The position numbers and the translations under genes were made by a program. Below are positions 22,703 to 33,100 of a DNA stretch of 64,000 bases, one piece after another. Every line of letters begins with the position of its first letter. Within the stretch, counting starts at the first letter, position 1. Source of the DNA: Gonocerus acuteangulatus (lineage: Eukaryota > Arthropoda > Insecta > Hemiptera > Coreidae). The DNA is taken from the NCBI GenBank assembly GCA_946811695.1, contig OX328128.1:26196701-26260700 (forward strand), in the 5' to 3' direction. The notes under the pieces were generated by a model. That model made no database searches and was not told where the DNA came from. It saw nothing but the letters and a program-made list of their open reading frames with translations.

Positions 22703-22990
22703 AATTTTAACCACCGTTATTTTCGGTCTCTAGGGGTTCTGAAACGCGAAATTTTCTAGTCGGCACTTCCGGATTGTTTCATTGTATCAACCTTATAAGC
22801 GGGGTTCCTCCCTATTGGGAAGGGAGGAACCGCGCTAAAATGAAAATCTATTTTCAAATCGTTCAAAAATCATATTATTTCAGTTGGTCTCATTATTGAA
22901 TTAAGATAAATTTACGTTTTGAAGATATATCAGTTTGATTTTTTCCAAGTCTAATCAGGATTTGAATGTTTAATTTCAACTAAATCAGTG
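21600..22990 (+). mobile_element. 1.4-kb element with imperfect terminal inverted repeats
   Basis: CACTGATATCATTGAAACTA, AACATTCAAA and CCTGATTAGA at 21601-21645 are mirrored by AATCAGGATTTGAATGTT and the bases up to about 22990. Just inside, AGCGCGGTTCC (about 21680) is mirrored by GGAACCGCGCT (about 22825). Between lies a non-coding body seen again at 11345-11660, 26100-26860, 49840-50160 and 61235-62060. No transposase frame is present. I could not define a target duplication, so the superfamily stays open. Confidence 0.55.
22666..22700. repeat. (AT)n microsatellite
   Basis: About 35 bp of alternating AT, in the same relative place as the AT tract after the partial copy at 11345-11660. 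The tract may therefore belong to the repeat family. Confidence 0.95.
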
Positions 22991-22999
22991 CTTATTTAT

Positions 23000-23760
23000 T
23001 ATTGTGCAGGAAATAACTAATATACCAACAACACAGTTTCTGTGAAATTTATGCAAATATTTGAATGTACCTAGATATTTTCAGGTATCAATTTCAGGTT
23101 TAAGTGAATCTTAATCAAACTATACAAGTAATATTAATTCTCATATATTTGAACAACCTGCATTTAAATTCCTGGAAGCCATAAAAGTTAAACATTTATT
23201 GTCGGATTTCCTGAACTCGTTATGAAGTTAATACGAAAGATGTGTCTTTCCCAACCCTTTCTAACGCCACCTTTTAAGAGGAAACAGGGTCCATTAAAAC
23301 AGGAACGGATAAACGGATTGAAATTTTAATTAGAAAACCAACATCGGAATTTCCGATGACAAAGTCTCGAAATTTCGGTGGGGGGGGGCAAAAAGGGGTA
23401 GAATCGAATACACCTCTCCCCCCTTTCGATTTTAATTTAGAGTTCTCTGCAAGATAATATAATTTCGAAGGGTCATCAATTTCCTAATAAAAAGTTTTTT
23501 TTATCAGATAACGACCAATTTCCCTCCGTACTTCTGTCAGTAAACTCATTGCCATTTTGAAGGAATTTAGCCGCAATACGGAGTTTATATATTTTATATT
23601 CGAGTTTATAGAGTTTCAAATGCCTTTTTATATTAATTATAATTTATAGTCGGTATTGATCCAGCGGTTGGTCTTTATAATTTGGTGTTATAATCTGTAG
23701 AAATCTACAAGAAGTCGACAAAGGCTGCATACTTCTCTGCGTACCTACTCTATTGCATTT
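23000..23760. other. Unassigned stretch
   Basis: No gene identified. A G9 run at about 23381-23389 and a C-rich segment at 23418-23426 are the only compositional oddities. Confidence 0.45.
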
Positions 23761-23775
23761 TGTAATACTTATAAT

Positions 23776-24462
23776 TAGGGAACGGATGTTCATGTAAAAT
23801 AAAATTCAAAATATGCACATATATATTTAACTATTAATAATGAAATATGTAATTAAAAATTTAAAATATGTAGTAAAAAAATACCAAAAACACTATAAAA
23901 TATTCAAAAGAAAAGCATAAATAACTAGTAAAACTACAACTAACTATAACTCGTGAAAGAACAAAAGTTGAAAATATGACTAAAACTCTATAACCTATAG
24001 CCTTAGGTGCCAAGAAATAAAATAGGTTGAAAATTCATTATTTTATATCTCGAGTTTGGAAAACGATATCGGCATGATTCGTTCGCTTATTCACTTGTTT
24101 TATAGAGTAGATTAAAGGAATAATACAATTGTTAAAAAATAATTTAGTATATATTTTTTTAATACGCATCTGCTCCTAGCGCCGGGGAAGCATGGCAGCC
24201 AGCCACCTTAGCTTTTTGCAATAAGAAAAGACACAGTGATCTATAGGTAGAACATTCTTTCTCGGTTTGCCATTTATTTTTTTCAATTAGAAAATAAAAA
24301 GAATATTAAAATATGTAGAAAAAATATGTATTTTTGATAAAATATGTAAAATAAAAACCTGTTTAAATGCTTTAAAATCACTTAAAATGTGCAGAATTCC
24401 ATCAAAAATTACGATTTAAGAATCAGAAAAAAATATGTAAATACAATAACATCCGTCCCCTA
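23776..24462. mobile_element. Non-autonomous hAT-type element
   Basis: TAGGGAACGGATGTT at 23776 and AACATCCGTCCCCTA ending at 24462 form 15-bp terminal inverted repeats with one mismatch. They are flanked on both sides by the identical 8 bp CTTATAAT (23768-23775, 24463-24470). A TAGGG start and an 8-bp duplication are hAT hallmarks. The 687-bp interior is A-rich, with many AAATATGTA-like words and no transposase frame. It is therefore a MITE-like derivative. Confidence 0.88.
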
Positions 24463-24815
24463 CTTATAATATACTAACACTGGAGGATTTGGTAGTTAAA
24501 TCAAAGATGCAATACCGTATTGCCATGGCGTGACTCAAATGTTATAAAAGTAGATTTTTCGGAGTTATAAAATAATTTTGTGTGACGATGTCGAACTCGT
24601 CGAATCAGAAATATCAAACGAAGGGTCTTTATTTTGAGATTTATTTTTCAATGATGACGACACAGGATTCTGTAAATATGCCTGGAACTGTTAAAGATGT
24701 TGTAATGTCTTTGCTTATCAGGAAATTTCAAGAATATTTGTTATTATAAAATAATAAATTTAGTTTAATATTACATAAATATTAGGTAAAAATAAAATAA
24801 CCTCTTTAGGCATAC

Positions 24816-24876
<61 letters not shown>

Positions 24877-24986
24877 TTTGCAGGTGAGTTCGACCAAGCT
24901 TTTAATTGCCACTGGAAACGGGGAAAATCTGGCGGCTGGATCATACTTACTGACTACACTATCTCCTAACTACTGGACTGCTTTGC

Positions 24987-25033
<47 letters not shown>

Positions 25034-25149
25034 TATAATATTTATGCAGGTGAGTTCGACCTAGCTTTTAATTGCCACTGGAAACGGGGAAAATCTGGCG
25101 GCTGGATCATACTTACTGACTACACTATCTCCTAACTACTGGACTGCTT

Positions 25150-25214
<65 letters not shown>

Positions 25215-25462
25215 TATGCAGGTGAGTTCGACCTAGCTTTTAATTGCCACTGGAAACGGGGAAAATCTGGCGGCTGGATCATACTTACTGACTACACTAT
25301 CTCCTAACTACTGGACTGCTTTGCATATGTATATATATATATATATAATATTTATGCAGGTGAGTTCGACCTAGCTTTTAATTGCCACTGGAAACGGGGA
25401 AAATCTGGCGGCTGGATCATATTTACTGACTACACTACCTCCTAACTGCTGGAATACTTTGC

Positions 25463-25523
<61 letters not shown>
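24816..25523. repeat. Tandem array of SINE-tail unit separated by (AT)n
   Basis: Four units begin with CAGGTGAGTTCGACC at 24881, 25047, 25219 and 25357, each followed by CTTTTAATTGCCACTGGAAA and CTGGCGGCTGGATCATA. The spacing varies (166, 172, 138 bp) because the (AT)n linker varies. The core resembles the tail of the SINE at 46411-46745 (AAAATCAGGCGGCCGGAGAA, then ACTGACCACAATATCT), so the unit appears to derive from that SINE family. Units are almost identical to each other. Confidence 0.88.
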
Positions 25524-25527
<4 letters not shown>

Positions 25528-25529
25528 CA

Positions 25530-26095
25530 TATACAATAAACAAATGTTCACTTCAATGAGTAGATTAAATAGATTTTTGAGCGAGGTAGACTCTGACAGG
25601 TGATATCTACACCAAGCTGCCTTATCTTAATCCCCTGGTAGATAAGATTTAACGGGCACGCTTTAAATTATCTCCACAGATACAAAAATATTCTCTTATA
25701 CAACTTCATGAAGTATTTGTTGTTTTCGACTTATCTGTAAACAATTTATGACATTTTGCGTATTTTTTTTTTTTTTTATCTAATCTGTAAAGTACAGTGA
25801 ATAATGTAGGTTTCGATAACGGGTCATATTTTTTTTTAATACTTTGTTAGTTGTTATAAATAAAATGGCAGCTATTATATCAGGACCTTGAAAGAGTAAA
25901 GGTGAATCTGAAAAATAGACCTTTTTTATTTTATTTTCTGGTGCAGAATGATCTAGGTAAAATGACGCTTCGCGTTGTTTTTATGGTTCACCATTAGTTC
26001 TGTCATAGTTTCAAGTTAAAGTGAATAGCAGCATCATCATGAAAAATTCGATTTCTATTTCAAGGGTGAATCTCAGGTCTGAAACGTCCATCCTA
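25530..26095. other. Unassigned AT-rich stretch
   Basis: No gene or recognisable repeat between the array and the next repeat-family fragment. Confidence 0.45.
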
Positions 26096-26099
26096 GAAT

Positions 26100-26860
26100 T
26101 TTGTTACCCATAAATCACTTTTAAAAATTATAATTAAAACATTGTATTTCAATCGCATAATTTTTCAAACAGATTTATGAATCTCTTCTAGAACTTTTTA
26201 GTTCGATTTCCCAACACATAGAAACTTCATCCTTATATAAATATTAGACTCAGAGTTATATCCTATCCTCATAGTCTTAAAAAACATCCTATTATTTTTT
26301 TAAAAACACGTGTTAATTTGTAGAAAACAAATTTTATTAATATACATGAAAAGTATTCGGACCTTGGTATACTTTCTAAAATTTCTCGAAATCGGTTGGG
26401 ATATTGTGGTAAATAGAGAGTGACTATTCGAAAGCTTATTAAATTTTCTAGAAAAAAGGTTCTGATGTAATTTTCGATGGGGCGATGTTAATCGGAGAAA
26501 TAAGTGCTTGAAACTTCGAAATTGTTTGTTTTGTTCTTTTCAACCGGTTTTAGTCTCTGTTTACATAATGTTTTAAGTTGTTGTTGTTGTTTTAATTGCA
26601 TTTAACAGTAAAATGAGAAATATTGTTATAGTGTTTCGAAGAGTGAACGTTGAGAAAGAGTATGGAGTAATTTCCGCTTAGGATACAATCAGTTTCTTGT
26701 TGTGGCGCTTAAAATCATATAATACTTCTCTTTGATATTACATTGTTTATTTATTACGATTATCAAAACCTACCAATAACTGCTTCTATTCCTTTACTAA
26801 TGGCTCCAGGGATATGAACGGAACCGCGCTAAGATGACGCAGTTCCTGCGAGTTGGATTT
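26100..26860 (-). repeat. GCGCGGTTCC repeat family, minus-strand copy
   Basis: On the minus strand it begins CAACTCGCAGGAACTGCGTC, then TTAGCGCGGTTCCGTTC, matching 61240 and 21660. It continues with GCGCCACAA, TTACTGTTAAATGCAATTAA, CGAAAATTACATCAGA and GAATAGTCACT, in the same order as the 61-kb copy. The sequence is non-coding. The copy stops near 26100, short of the terminal part seen at 22.4-22.8 kb. Confidence 0.7.
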
Positions 26861-26869
26861 TTTATCACA

Positions 26870-27480
26870 TCAACGTCTAACTCTTACTCTTGTAGCCCTC
26901 AATAGTTGTCTTTTATTCTCAAGGTTTGTACGTATTTCCTTGAATTTATTTCTATTGTTATTAAATATCTCCAAACAATAGATAAATACCACGCCAGAAG
27001 ACATGCTGAATAATAGTTCTCTTAATGTGGTTAGAATTCTTAGCTCGCTGCTTGAATTACTCGTTCGCGATTTAGCTGAATCGGATTTTCTCCTTGTTAG
27101 GTTGGCCGATTCCTTAAGCATTCTTCAAGGTCTTTATCATTTACGACTTCTATGAAATTGTGTCCATTGTTATAACAGAATATTTCCCCAAACAATAGTG
27201 TAATAATACACCAGCAAAAGCTCTGCAAAAGGGCTCCTTAATATGGTGTCCTGCAGATCTTTGCTTGAACTGGTCTGTCATGGTAAAGCTGTGTCAAGTC
27301 TGTGTTTGTGCAGAAGAGTCACAAAAGTCAATAAATAGTATCATAACTTTCTTGTGTGTGCACCGTCTTCACATCTAGTAACGAAATATTGATCTTGACT
27401 TGACATATCGCCGAAATTTCGTTTACAACTTGCGATGAAGACGGTTAAGCATTGAGGGGATGTGAAGTCTAGGGATTTTT
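26870..27480. other. Unassigned stretch
   Basis: A minus-strand frame of 83 codons (26870-27121) has no recognisable domain. ACCGTCTTCACA at about 27367 and GATGAAGACGGT at about 27434 form a small inverted pair, possibly a decayed Penelope-like end. Confidence 0.4.
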
Positions 27481-27532
27481 GGTATTCGGTAAGGAGAAGA
27501 AACGTCAGATCCTTAAGGAAAAAACTGTATTG

Positions 27533-27566
27533 GACGTTTTGGCTGCACTTTGACTGTCATCTTCAG
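27533..27566 (-). ncRNA. Degenerate hammerhead-like motif (minus)
   Basis: CTGAAGA (27560-27566) and AAAACGTC (27533-27540). The first G of the GAAA box is A, and stem II is not well formed. Confidence 0.35.
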
Positions 27567-27679
27567 GACTAAAAAATTGCCTGGGAGGTTAAGGAAGACC
27601 AAAATAATATTTAGGTGACCATGGTTAAGTGTTGAAATGTTATTTTGGTGTTCCCCCTTCTCCTAGATATTTCTTAGTA

Positions 27680-27713
27680 CTGAATAAGGCTGCCGAAGTC
27701 CAACCGAAACGTC
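27680..27713 (+). ncRNA. Degenerate hammerhead-like motif (plus)
   Basis: CTGAATA in place of CTGANGA, then AGGCTGCCGAAGTCCAACC, then GAAACGTC. The CTGANGA box has lost its conserved G, so activity is unlikely. Confidence 0.35.
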
Positions 27714-28169
27714 CAATATAGATTTCTGCTTCAAGATCTGAGTTTTTTTTTTTTTTTTTTTGAACGATTCTATTCACAAAAGAAGAAGGGAATAATCTAG
27801 AACTTATTGGATTTTATCAGATGACCCTAAGCAGCTGATGATTAGCCATGATGATCTCAGTTTGCAGCTCTCGGTAGCAGAAGCATCAGCGGATTTGACA
27901 CCGACAGGGTAGTTGTGATAAAAAATCTAAGACATTATTAAATTGTTCTTATTTAATGGATTGATCTGTCTATTTTAATGAAATTTTAGGCCATTTTAAA
28001 AAAACACTATGTCTTACTTAAATATTGCTGTCATTTATTCAAATCAAATCAATTTGAAGTTATCCGCTTATAAAAATTGTATGGTTTTAGATTTTTGATC
28101 ATGCCACTTAATTATGAGCAATTATAATAGCAGTCTGTGTCAGAATGAGTCACAGGAAATCAATAATGA

Positions 28170-28675
28170 CGCGTTTAATCTACGACAATTCCCAGCTGTG
28201 ATAAACCTCTATTTATTAATAAATCGATTCCTAGTTCTACGGAAGAAAAAGGATTGAAGGTTTCGTTAGCGAACGGCCAGACACGCTGCTTATTCATAGG
28301 GCACAACAGTATGCCGCTGGGACAAAGACCAGGTGCGCTTTCTGTTGGAGTCCCGCAAGGGGGTGTTTTGCTCCCATTATTGTTGCTTCTTTCCAGTTTC
28401 CATGTCGCCGCCATGATTATGACGCTGTAATGATTCTAATCGGGAAATTTACGGATGATTAGTTTGACGATTTGTGTCATAACTGTCCTTAAGTGGTGGT
28501 AGTAAATTGCACTTGTTGATTTATTGCTACTTTACAAGACCTTAATGTTATTATGGGCCCGCAATGGAACAAAAATAAGTCTTTGGCTTTTACAAATTTG
28601 CAATTAACCCATCTCAAGGAGAAATAAAATGTGTTCTTCGTTAGAATAATAGTAGAACTACTGGTAATGTGTAGT
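28170..28675 (+). pseudogene. Degenerate non-LTR reverse-transcriptase fragment
   Basis: In the plus-strand reading, ALSVGVPQGGVLLPLLLLL (from about 28330) is the conserved palm segment of non-LTR reverse transcriptases (usually GVPQGSVLGPLLF). About 100 bp later KFTDD stands where the catalytic F/YADD box belongs, with the first A replaced by T. Then LQDLNVIMGPQWNKN and FAINPSQGEIKCV correspond to the thumb-side segment (LQ..L..I..W and L.INP.KT). Stops and frame changes separate the blocks. It is an old relic of a CR1/Jockey-type element. The 79-codon minus-strand frame at 28175-28414 is only its shadow. Confidence 0.72.
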
Positions 28676-28814
28676 TCACACCAACTTAATACTTGCGGTT
28701 AGTGCTGGTCCCTCTGGCTAAGTTGGCTTAGTGATAAGTGCCATTTAGAGGGTAAGCGGGTTCTGTAAGCTCAATCCAGTAACTAACTCTAGAAAAAAAC
28801 AATTCATAAAAGTT

Positions 28815-29432
28815 TTGTATATTTCATTTCGAACAAATGCTAAATTTTGTTTAAAAATTCCTAGATGTAATCTTCATTCCCTACAGAAGTCTTTGTCTTC
28901 TGAGGAGATAAAGCTCATAAAAATTCCTAGATATAATCTTCATTCCCTACAGAAGTCTTTGTCTTCTGAGGAGATAAAGCTCATAAAAATTCCTAGATGT
29001 AATCTTCATTCCCTACAGAAGTCTTTGTCTTCTGAGGAGATAACGCTCATAAAAATTCCTAGATATAATCTTCATTCCCTACAGAAGTCTTTGTCTTCTG
29101 AGGAGATAAAGCTCATAAAAATTCCTAGATGTAATCTTCATTCCCTACAGAAGTCTTTGTCTTCTGAGGAGATAACGCTCATAAAAATTCCTAGATATAA
29201 TCTTCATTACCTACAGAAGTCTTTGTCTTCTGAGGAGATAAAGCTCATAAAAATTCCTAGATGTAATCTTCATTCCCTACAGAAGTCTTTGTCTTCTGAG
29301 GAGATAAAGCTCATTAAAATAATAACTAATTTTTCTATAATTCTCACCTATTGTTCTATCTTGTTGGTTTACTCTTTGCTAAGCCGTAGATTTACTTGCG
29401 CTGGAGAGGTTGAGGCAGGTCAGGAATGTTAG
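28815..29432 (+). CDS. Open frame of 22-residue repeats (doubtful gene)
   Basis: A 205-codon frame begins at an ATG (28815) and contains seven copies of a 22-residue unit, IPRCNLHSLQKSLSSEEIKL plus IK. C and Y alternate at the fourth residue, as expected from the DNA-level alternation. The unit is basic and amphipathic-looking and has no resemblance to a known repeat domain. The frame survives because the DNA unit length is a multiple of three and the unit happens to lack stops. There is no splice, promoter or homology support, and the ends (YISFRTNAKF and RRFTCAGEVEAGQEC) are unremarkable. I think it more likely a minisatellite than a gene. Confidence 0.2.
   Translation: MYISFRTNAKFCLKIPRCNLHSLQKSLSSEEIKLIKIPRYNLHSLQKSLSSEEIKLIKIPRCNLHSLQKSLSSEEITLIKIPRYNLHSLQKSLSSEEIKLIKIPRCNLHSLQKSLSSEEITLIKIPRYNLHYLQKSLSSEEIKLIKIPRCNLHSLQKSLSSEEIKLIKIITNFSIILTYCSILLVYSLLSRRFTCAGEVEAGQEC
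28853..29316 (+). repeat. 66-bp tandem array (seven copies) with 132-bp higher order
   Basis: Units start at 28860, 28926, 28992, 29058, 29124, 29190 and 29256 (each at CCTAGAT). They alternate between GATGTAAT and GATATAAT types, and copies 3-4 repeat as 5-6, so the array grew by doubling a 132-bp pair. Because 66 is divisible by three, one frame stays open through the array. Confidence 0.95.
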
Positions 29433-30680
29433 GAATCTCAGTTCACTGTCAGCCAAGGTCACTAACAGATTCTCCAAGTGTTAGTCATGAGTGCAGTGAC
29501 TTGCTACCAAAAGTCATTAATGTGTGTATATATACATGTATTTATATATTTTGTTAGCCGAAGACCCGGTAAAATATCGTTGAGATAATAAATTCCTGTA
29601 AACATAAGGCAACACAAGAATTTAGGCCCACACATATAATAACTGAACTGCAAGAACATTGTTATAGACGCTTCCTTGTGCGCAGTATTCTTGAACAAAA
29701 CGTTTCTAGCAGGATAAAATATTTAAATAAAACAACAATGACATACAAACTGAAAATAAATTAACCACTTAGTTTAATATATAACTGTAAAAATGTCATG
29801 CAAAACTTAAAACAACTTTTTGAAGCAAATCTTTCAGATTTTATTCTTCTAGAGAGATTTATGTGTTCATATTAGGTATCAAACAAGGTTTTAATTTGAT
29901 AATAAATCACATTTTCTCATATGTGTACCTGTGTTACTTATCCTTGCATATATCAAAATTATAAATAAAAAACCGTGAAGTTCGTCAGCTACCAAAACTA
30001 ATTTGTGCCAACAAATTATCGCCTAAATTTGAACCCATTTTGTTTTTATTTATACATAGTTTGGGTGATTTTGAAAAAAATATATCAACATTACCTGTTC
30101 ACTGATATTCAGATTAGTTTTTCTTCAAAAAGATTCAATGTAATAAAATGAACGACAAGGAACTGCAGCTTTCTCTATTTTATTAATACATTTATTAAGC
30201 CAATAGCTTTCACTCCTAATTAGACATTAAATTGTAAATAAAGGAAGTTAAAAGTAATAAAAACTATTAAAAAGAATATTCTTCCAGCTCACTTCATTTT
30301 GGAACATTTCCTTCGCTTAACTAAAAGTTCTTGTCCCAAATTAACTTATATTTTTATTGTACATTTAGTGAAAATCTAAAAATAAAATTAAAACAATATT
30401 TTAAACTTTTTAATTCAATAATGGGAGTTGGTTTGGATTGCAAAAATGGATTTTTACATATTTATTGTCTAGACAATAGGAACAATTCCTGATAAAAATC
30501 ATGAGTCTTAAAGTGTCACTATGAAGTCATTTTTCTTTGAAAAGCTGGTGTAAGGAGCGATTTTTCCAGCTAAATCTTTTATGATTTTCACTCACTACTT
30601 GTTGCAATTTTTTCTAGAAATTTTATTTGGTATTTTTACATTAATATTGAGATTTAAGAAATTTATATAATATTTTATTG
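29330..30680. other. Unassigned AT-rich stretch
   Basis: No gene is supported. Short frames only, none with a recognisable domain. Confidence 0.5.
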
Positions 30681-30790
30681 AGAGGAAATTGTTGACCTTT
30701 GGTAATACGAAGGTAGAATTTGTAAGGGTTCGGTCGTGGTATCTTAATATAATTTCATTCTTTATAGGAAAATGTGATTAATTTTTTGGT

Positions 30791-30823
30791 AACGTTTCGG
30801 CTTGAATTTCAGGCCTTCGTCAG
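30791..30823 (-). ncRNA. Hammerhead-like motif (minus)
   Basis: On the minus strand CTGACGA (30817-30823) is followed by stem II GGCCTG/CAAGCC, five of six pairs with loop AAATT, then GAAACGTT. AACGTT around the box is palindromic, giving a short possible stem III. One extra A lies before stem II, as in the other copies. This is among the better-formed copies. Confidence 0.5.
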
Positions 30824-31160
30824 GGTTGTAGAACAAGGAGACCGAGTTTATGCTAAACAGAAGGAAAGACAACAAAAAAAAACCTAATATATAGAAGAGG
30901 GCGAATACATTTAGTAAGTGTGTGTTTAAAATAGAGCTTAAATTAGGGGTAGATTAGTACAGATTTAAAATTTAAATGGGTAACATAGATATAGACATAC
31001 AATTTATGAGTACAGGGTGAAAATAGGCTTACCTATGAGATTTAACATTTTTAATACTTGCTGAAACGAATTCTAAAACAATAGCAAGAGGAGGAAGACC
31101 AAGAAGACATTTGGGTGACCATTGTTGAATGTTGAACATGTTCTAGCCTTATTTTTAGTG

Positions 31161-31183
31161 CTGAAGAAGGCAGCCGAAACGTC
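31161..31183 (+). ncRNA. Truncated hammerhead-like motif (plus)
   Basis: CTGAAGA is followed by AGGCAGCC and GAAACGTC. The stem II loop has been deleted, leaving GGC-A-GCC, which cannot fold. Downstream CAATATAGATT matches other copies. Confidence 0.4.
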
Positions 31184-31299
31184 CAATATAGATTACTGCC
31201 TGAAGGTCTAAAGTTTTTTTCTTCTAGCTGAATCCTAACCGCACCTTGACTTCGTGTCACCGCAACGGCTAACTATCTTCATCTCATTATCGAAGTAAA

Positions 31300-33100
31300 G
31301 GTTTTTACGTAAAATTGATTAAGCTTTGATAAATTAATTAAGGTACGTATGATGTTATTTGTTGCTATATGAAATGGGATTACAAAGGGAGAGAGAGCGA
31401 GGATATTGAACGAGCCTCAAGATTGGCGCAATGTTTGACCTATGGCGTTGCTCCTTCTGACGCAAGGAGTCTAGTTACCAAACCACGGGCCTATCGAGCA
31501 GCGCATTTCAAGGACCACCTAACCCCAAGTAATTGGTACACTTCTTGCACCGGGTGCAACATTCGCCAAGGTCGACCACATCCCCGTTCCTTATGGCGCT
31601 TTGAGCAGGGGTGGAGCAACCCCCTTTCGACATTTGGGGGCAATCTTCTTCAGGTCGGCGATAATCGCGCTACCCAAAAGAGGAAAACATAGGCAATTAT
31701 TGGGCGCTAAGGTTCCTGCGGTGTTTGGGGTTATATCGTGAGTGATGGTCTCGGGTAACGAGGTTTTCGCTTTCATCAACCGACCCGATAGAAGAGTCGA
31801 TAACCCGAACAATGAAGGATCTTCGGCAATATCTTCAGAAGATCGGCACGATTTCAGGAGATCCCCTGCAACTTTACGAGGCTCCATTCCTGAGCAGACC
31901 TGAGAATTTCGGAAGACTTTTAATCAGACGAAACTGCTTGTTGGCACTCTTCGTAACATACCACAACTGATGGACCTATAGCAGACTCGTAACATTCCAA
32001 CTAAAACGTGACAAGACCAAACCCACAATTTCCGAAGATTTTTCACCGTGGATTATTGAAATGTAATACGTAGTCGGTTGGTGATTAATAAATAAATAGG
32101 AATAGTGGAAAACCCAAAGTGACCATTCCAAAAGTTTTACATTAAAAGCGAATTGCTAAAATGAGAAGAGTGTTGTTGAGTTTTCGAACTAATTCCATCA
32201 TATTAAAAATAAACTCCCTGTTAGCTATACTATTACAATGAAACGATGATTTTTCATGATTCCGACACCACCAAAATGGACCCAAATTGGTGAAATTAGG
32301 CACAGAAATACATTATCCAAAACGAAGGGCAAATTTCGTTAACCAGCAAAAAGCCCCTTCTGTAAAAAGATTTACTAAGCGAAAGTAACTCGAAAAACGG
32401 CGTTTACGGGTACTCTTTTTAAGGATATATTGATGATGGACATTACAAGGTTGGAGATATTCTTTCAAACAAAAATATACTTCATCAACAGACAACAGTT
32501 TTGAACTTTTATAAAGTTCCTTAATATGCTAAAAACTATTGCAACATCGTTGTAAACAGAAAGCGTCCTGCAAAAAAGTTTCAGGCATAAAATTGCATAG
32601 GACTCCCCCAATTAGAAATAACAATATTAAAGGTGCTCGTATACGTTCCGTTCAAAACTCAAGACCGGAACTGCTCAGTTTGGCCTCAAGGTTTGGACTG
32701 ACCGGGTCTAGCACACAGCAGGGACTGCACAGTCTAGTTATAGTAGACTCACTGTATGCGAAGCAAATATACTCTTGTTTACACACGTCAGGTCTGGCCT
32801 GCACAGTCCTGGCCTCATTGGACTGTTCAGTTGATCTATTCGTTTTATCATTCGAACGACTACTCGATTCGATGCACTGCGCAGTCCAAATATTGAGATA
32901 TTCCTTACCGTGTATAGACACCCTAAAGTTTCAAAATTGTTGGTTTCGTTCCATTTTAAACCTTCCAAATCACATTATATGTAAACACGCTAAGGTGACG
33001 CTGTTTATGGCAGTCAGGCATTTCTTTATTTAATATTTTTTTAATTCATCCAATTCTATATAAAAGGATTTTTTTTTCAATGATTTCATTTTTATTTCTG
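31300..33100. other. Unassigned stretch with higher GC and open frames
   Basis: This region is less AT-rich than its neighbours and holds longer open frames: 31369-31692 plus (107 codons), 31591-31887 minus (98), 32539-33033 plus (164) and overlapping minus-strand frames. None shows a domain I recognise, and frames are open on both strands at once, which argues against coding. Composition suggests an old element of unknown type. I found no termini. Confidence 0.4.

Larger units (their letters stand above)
27485..27745. mobile_element. Inverted pair of Penelope-like ends
   Basis: Two oppositely oriented copies of the terminal motif face each other. The minus copy runs TTGGACGTTTTGGCTGC (27531) to TCTTCAG (27566); the plus copy runs CTGAATA (27680) to GAAACGTCCAATATAGATTT. 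The flanks (GGTATTCGGTAAGGAGAAGA on the left) match the GATTCGGCTA... ends at 37100 and 60700. Both motifs are damaged. Confidence 0.55.
30683..31290. mobile_element. Penelope-like end fragments with two motifs
   Basis: GAAATTGTTGACC (30688) and the bases after it resemble the element start seen at 8236 and 49683. A minus-strand hammerhead-like motif follows at 30791-30823 and a plus-strand one at 31161-31183. The right edge, CTAGCTGAATCCTAACCGC and then CAACGGCTAACTATCT (about 31262), matches the 3' end of the 60.7-kb copy (CCGAATCCCAACC, then GACGGCTAACTATCT). No coding part is present between them. Confidence 0.6.

Noticed and set aside
28853..29316. CRISPR-like array
   Set aside because: Repeats are directly adjacent with no unique spacers, and the DNA is eukaryotic in character.
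32539..33033. 164-codon plus-strand frame as a host gene
   Set aside because: No recognisable domain, overlapping open frames on the minus strand, and no splice or promoter evidence.
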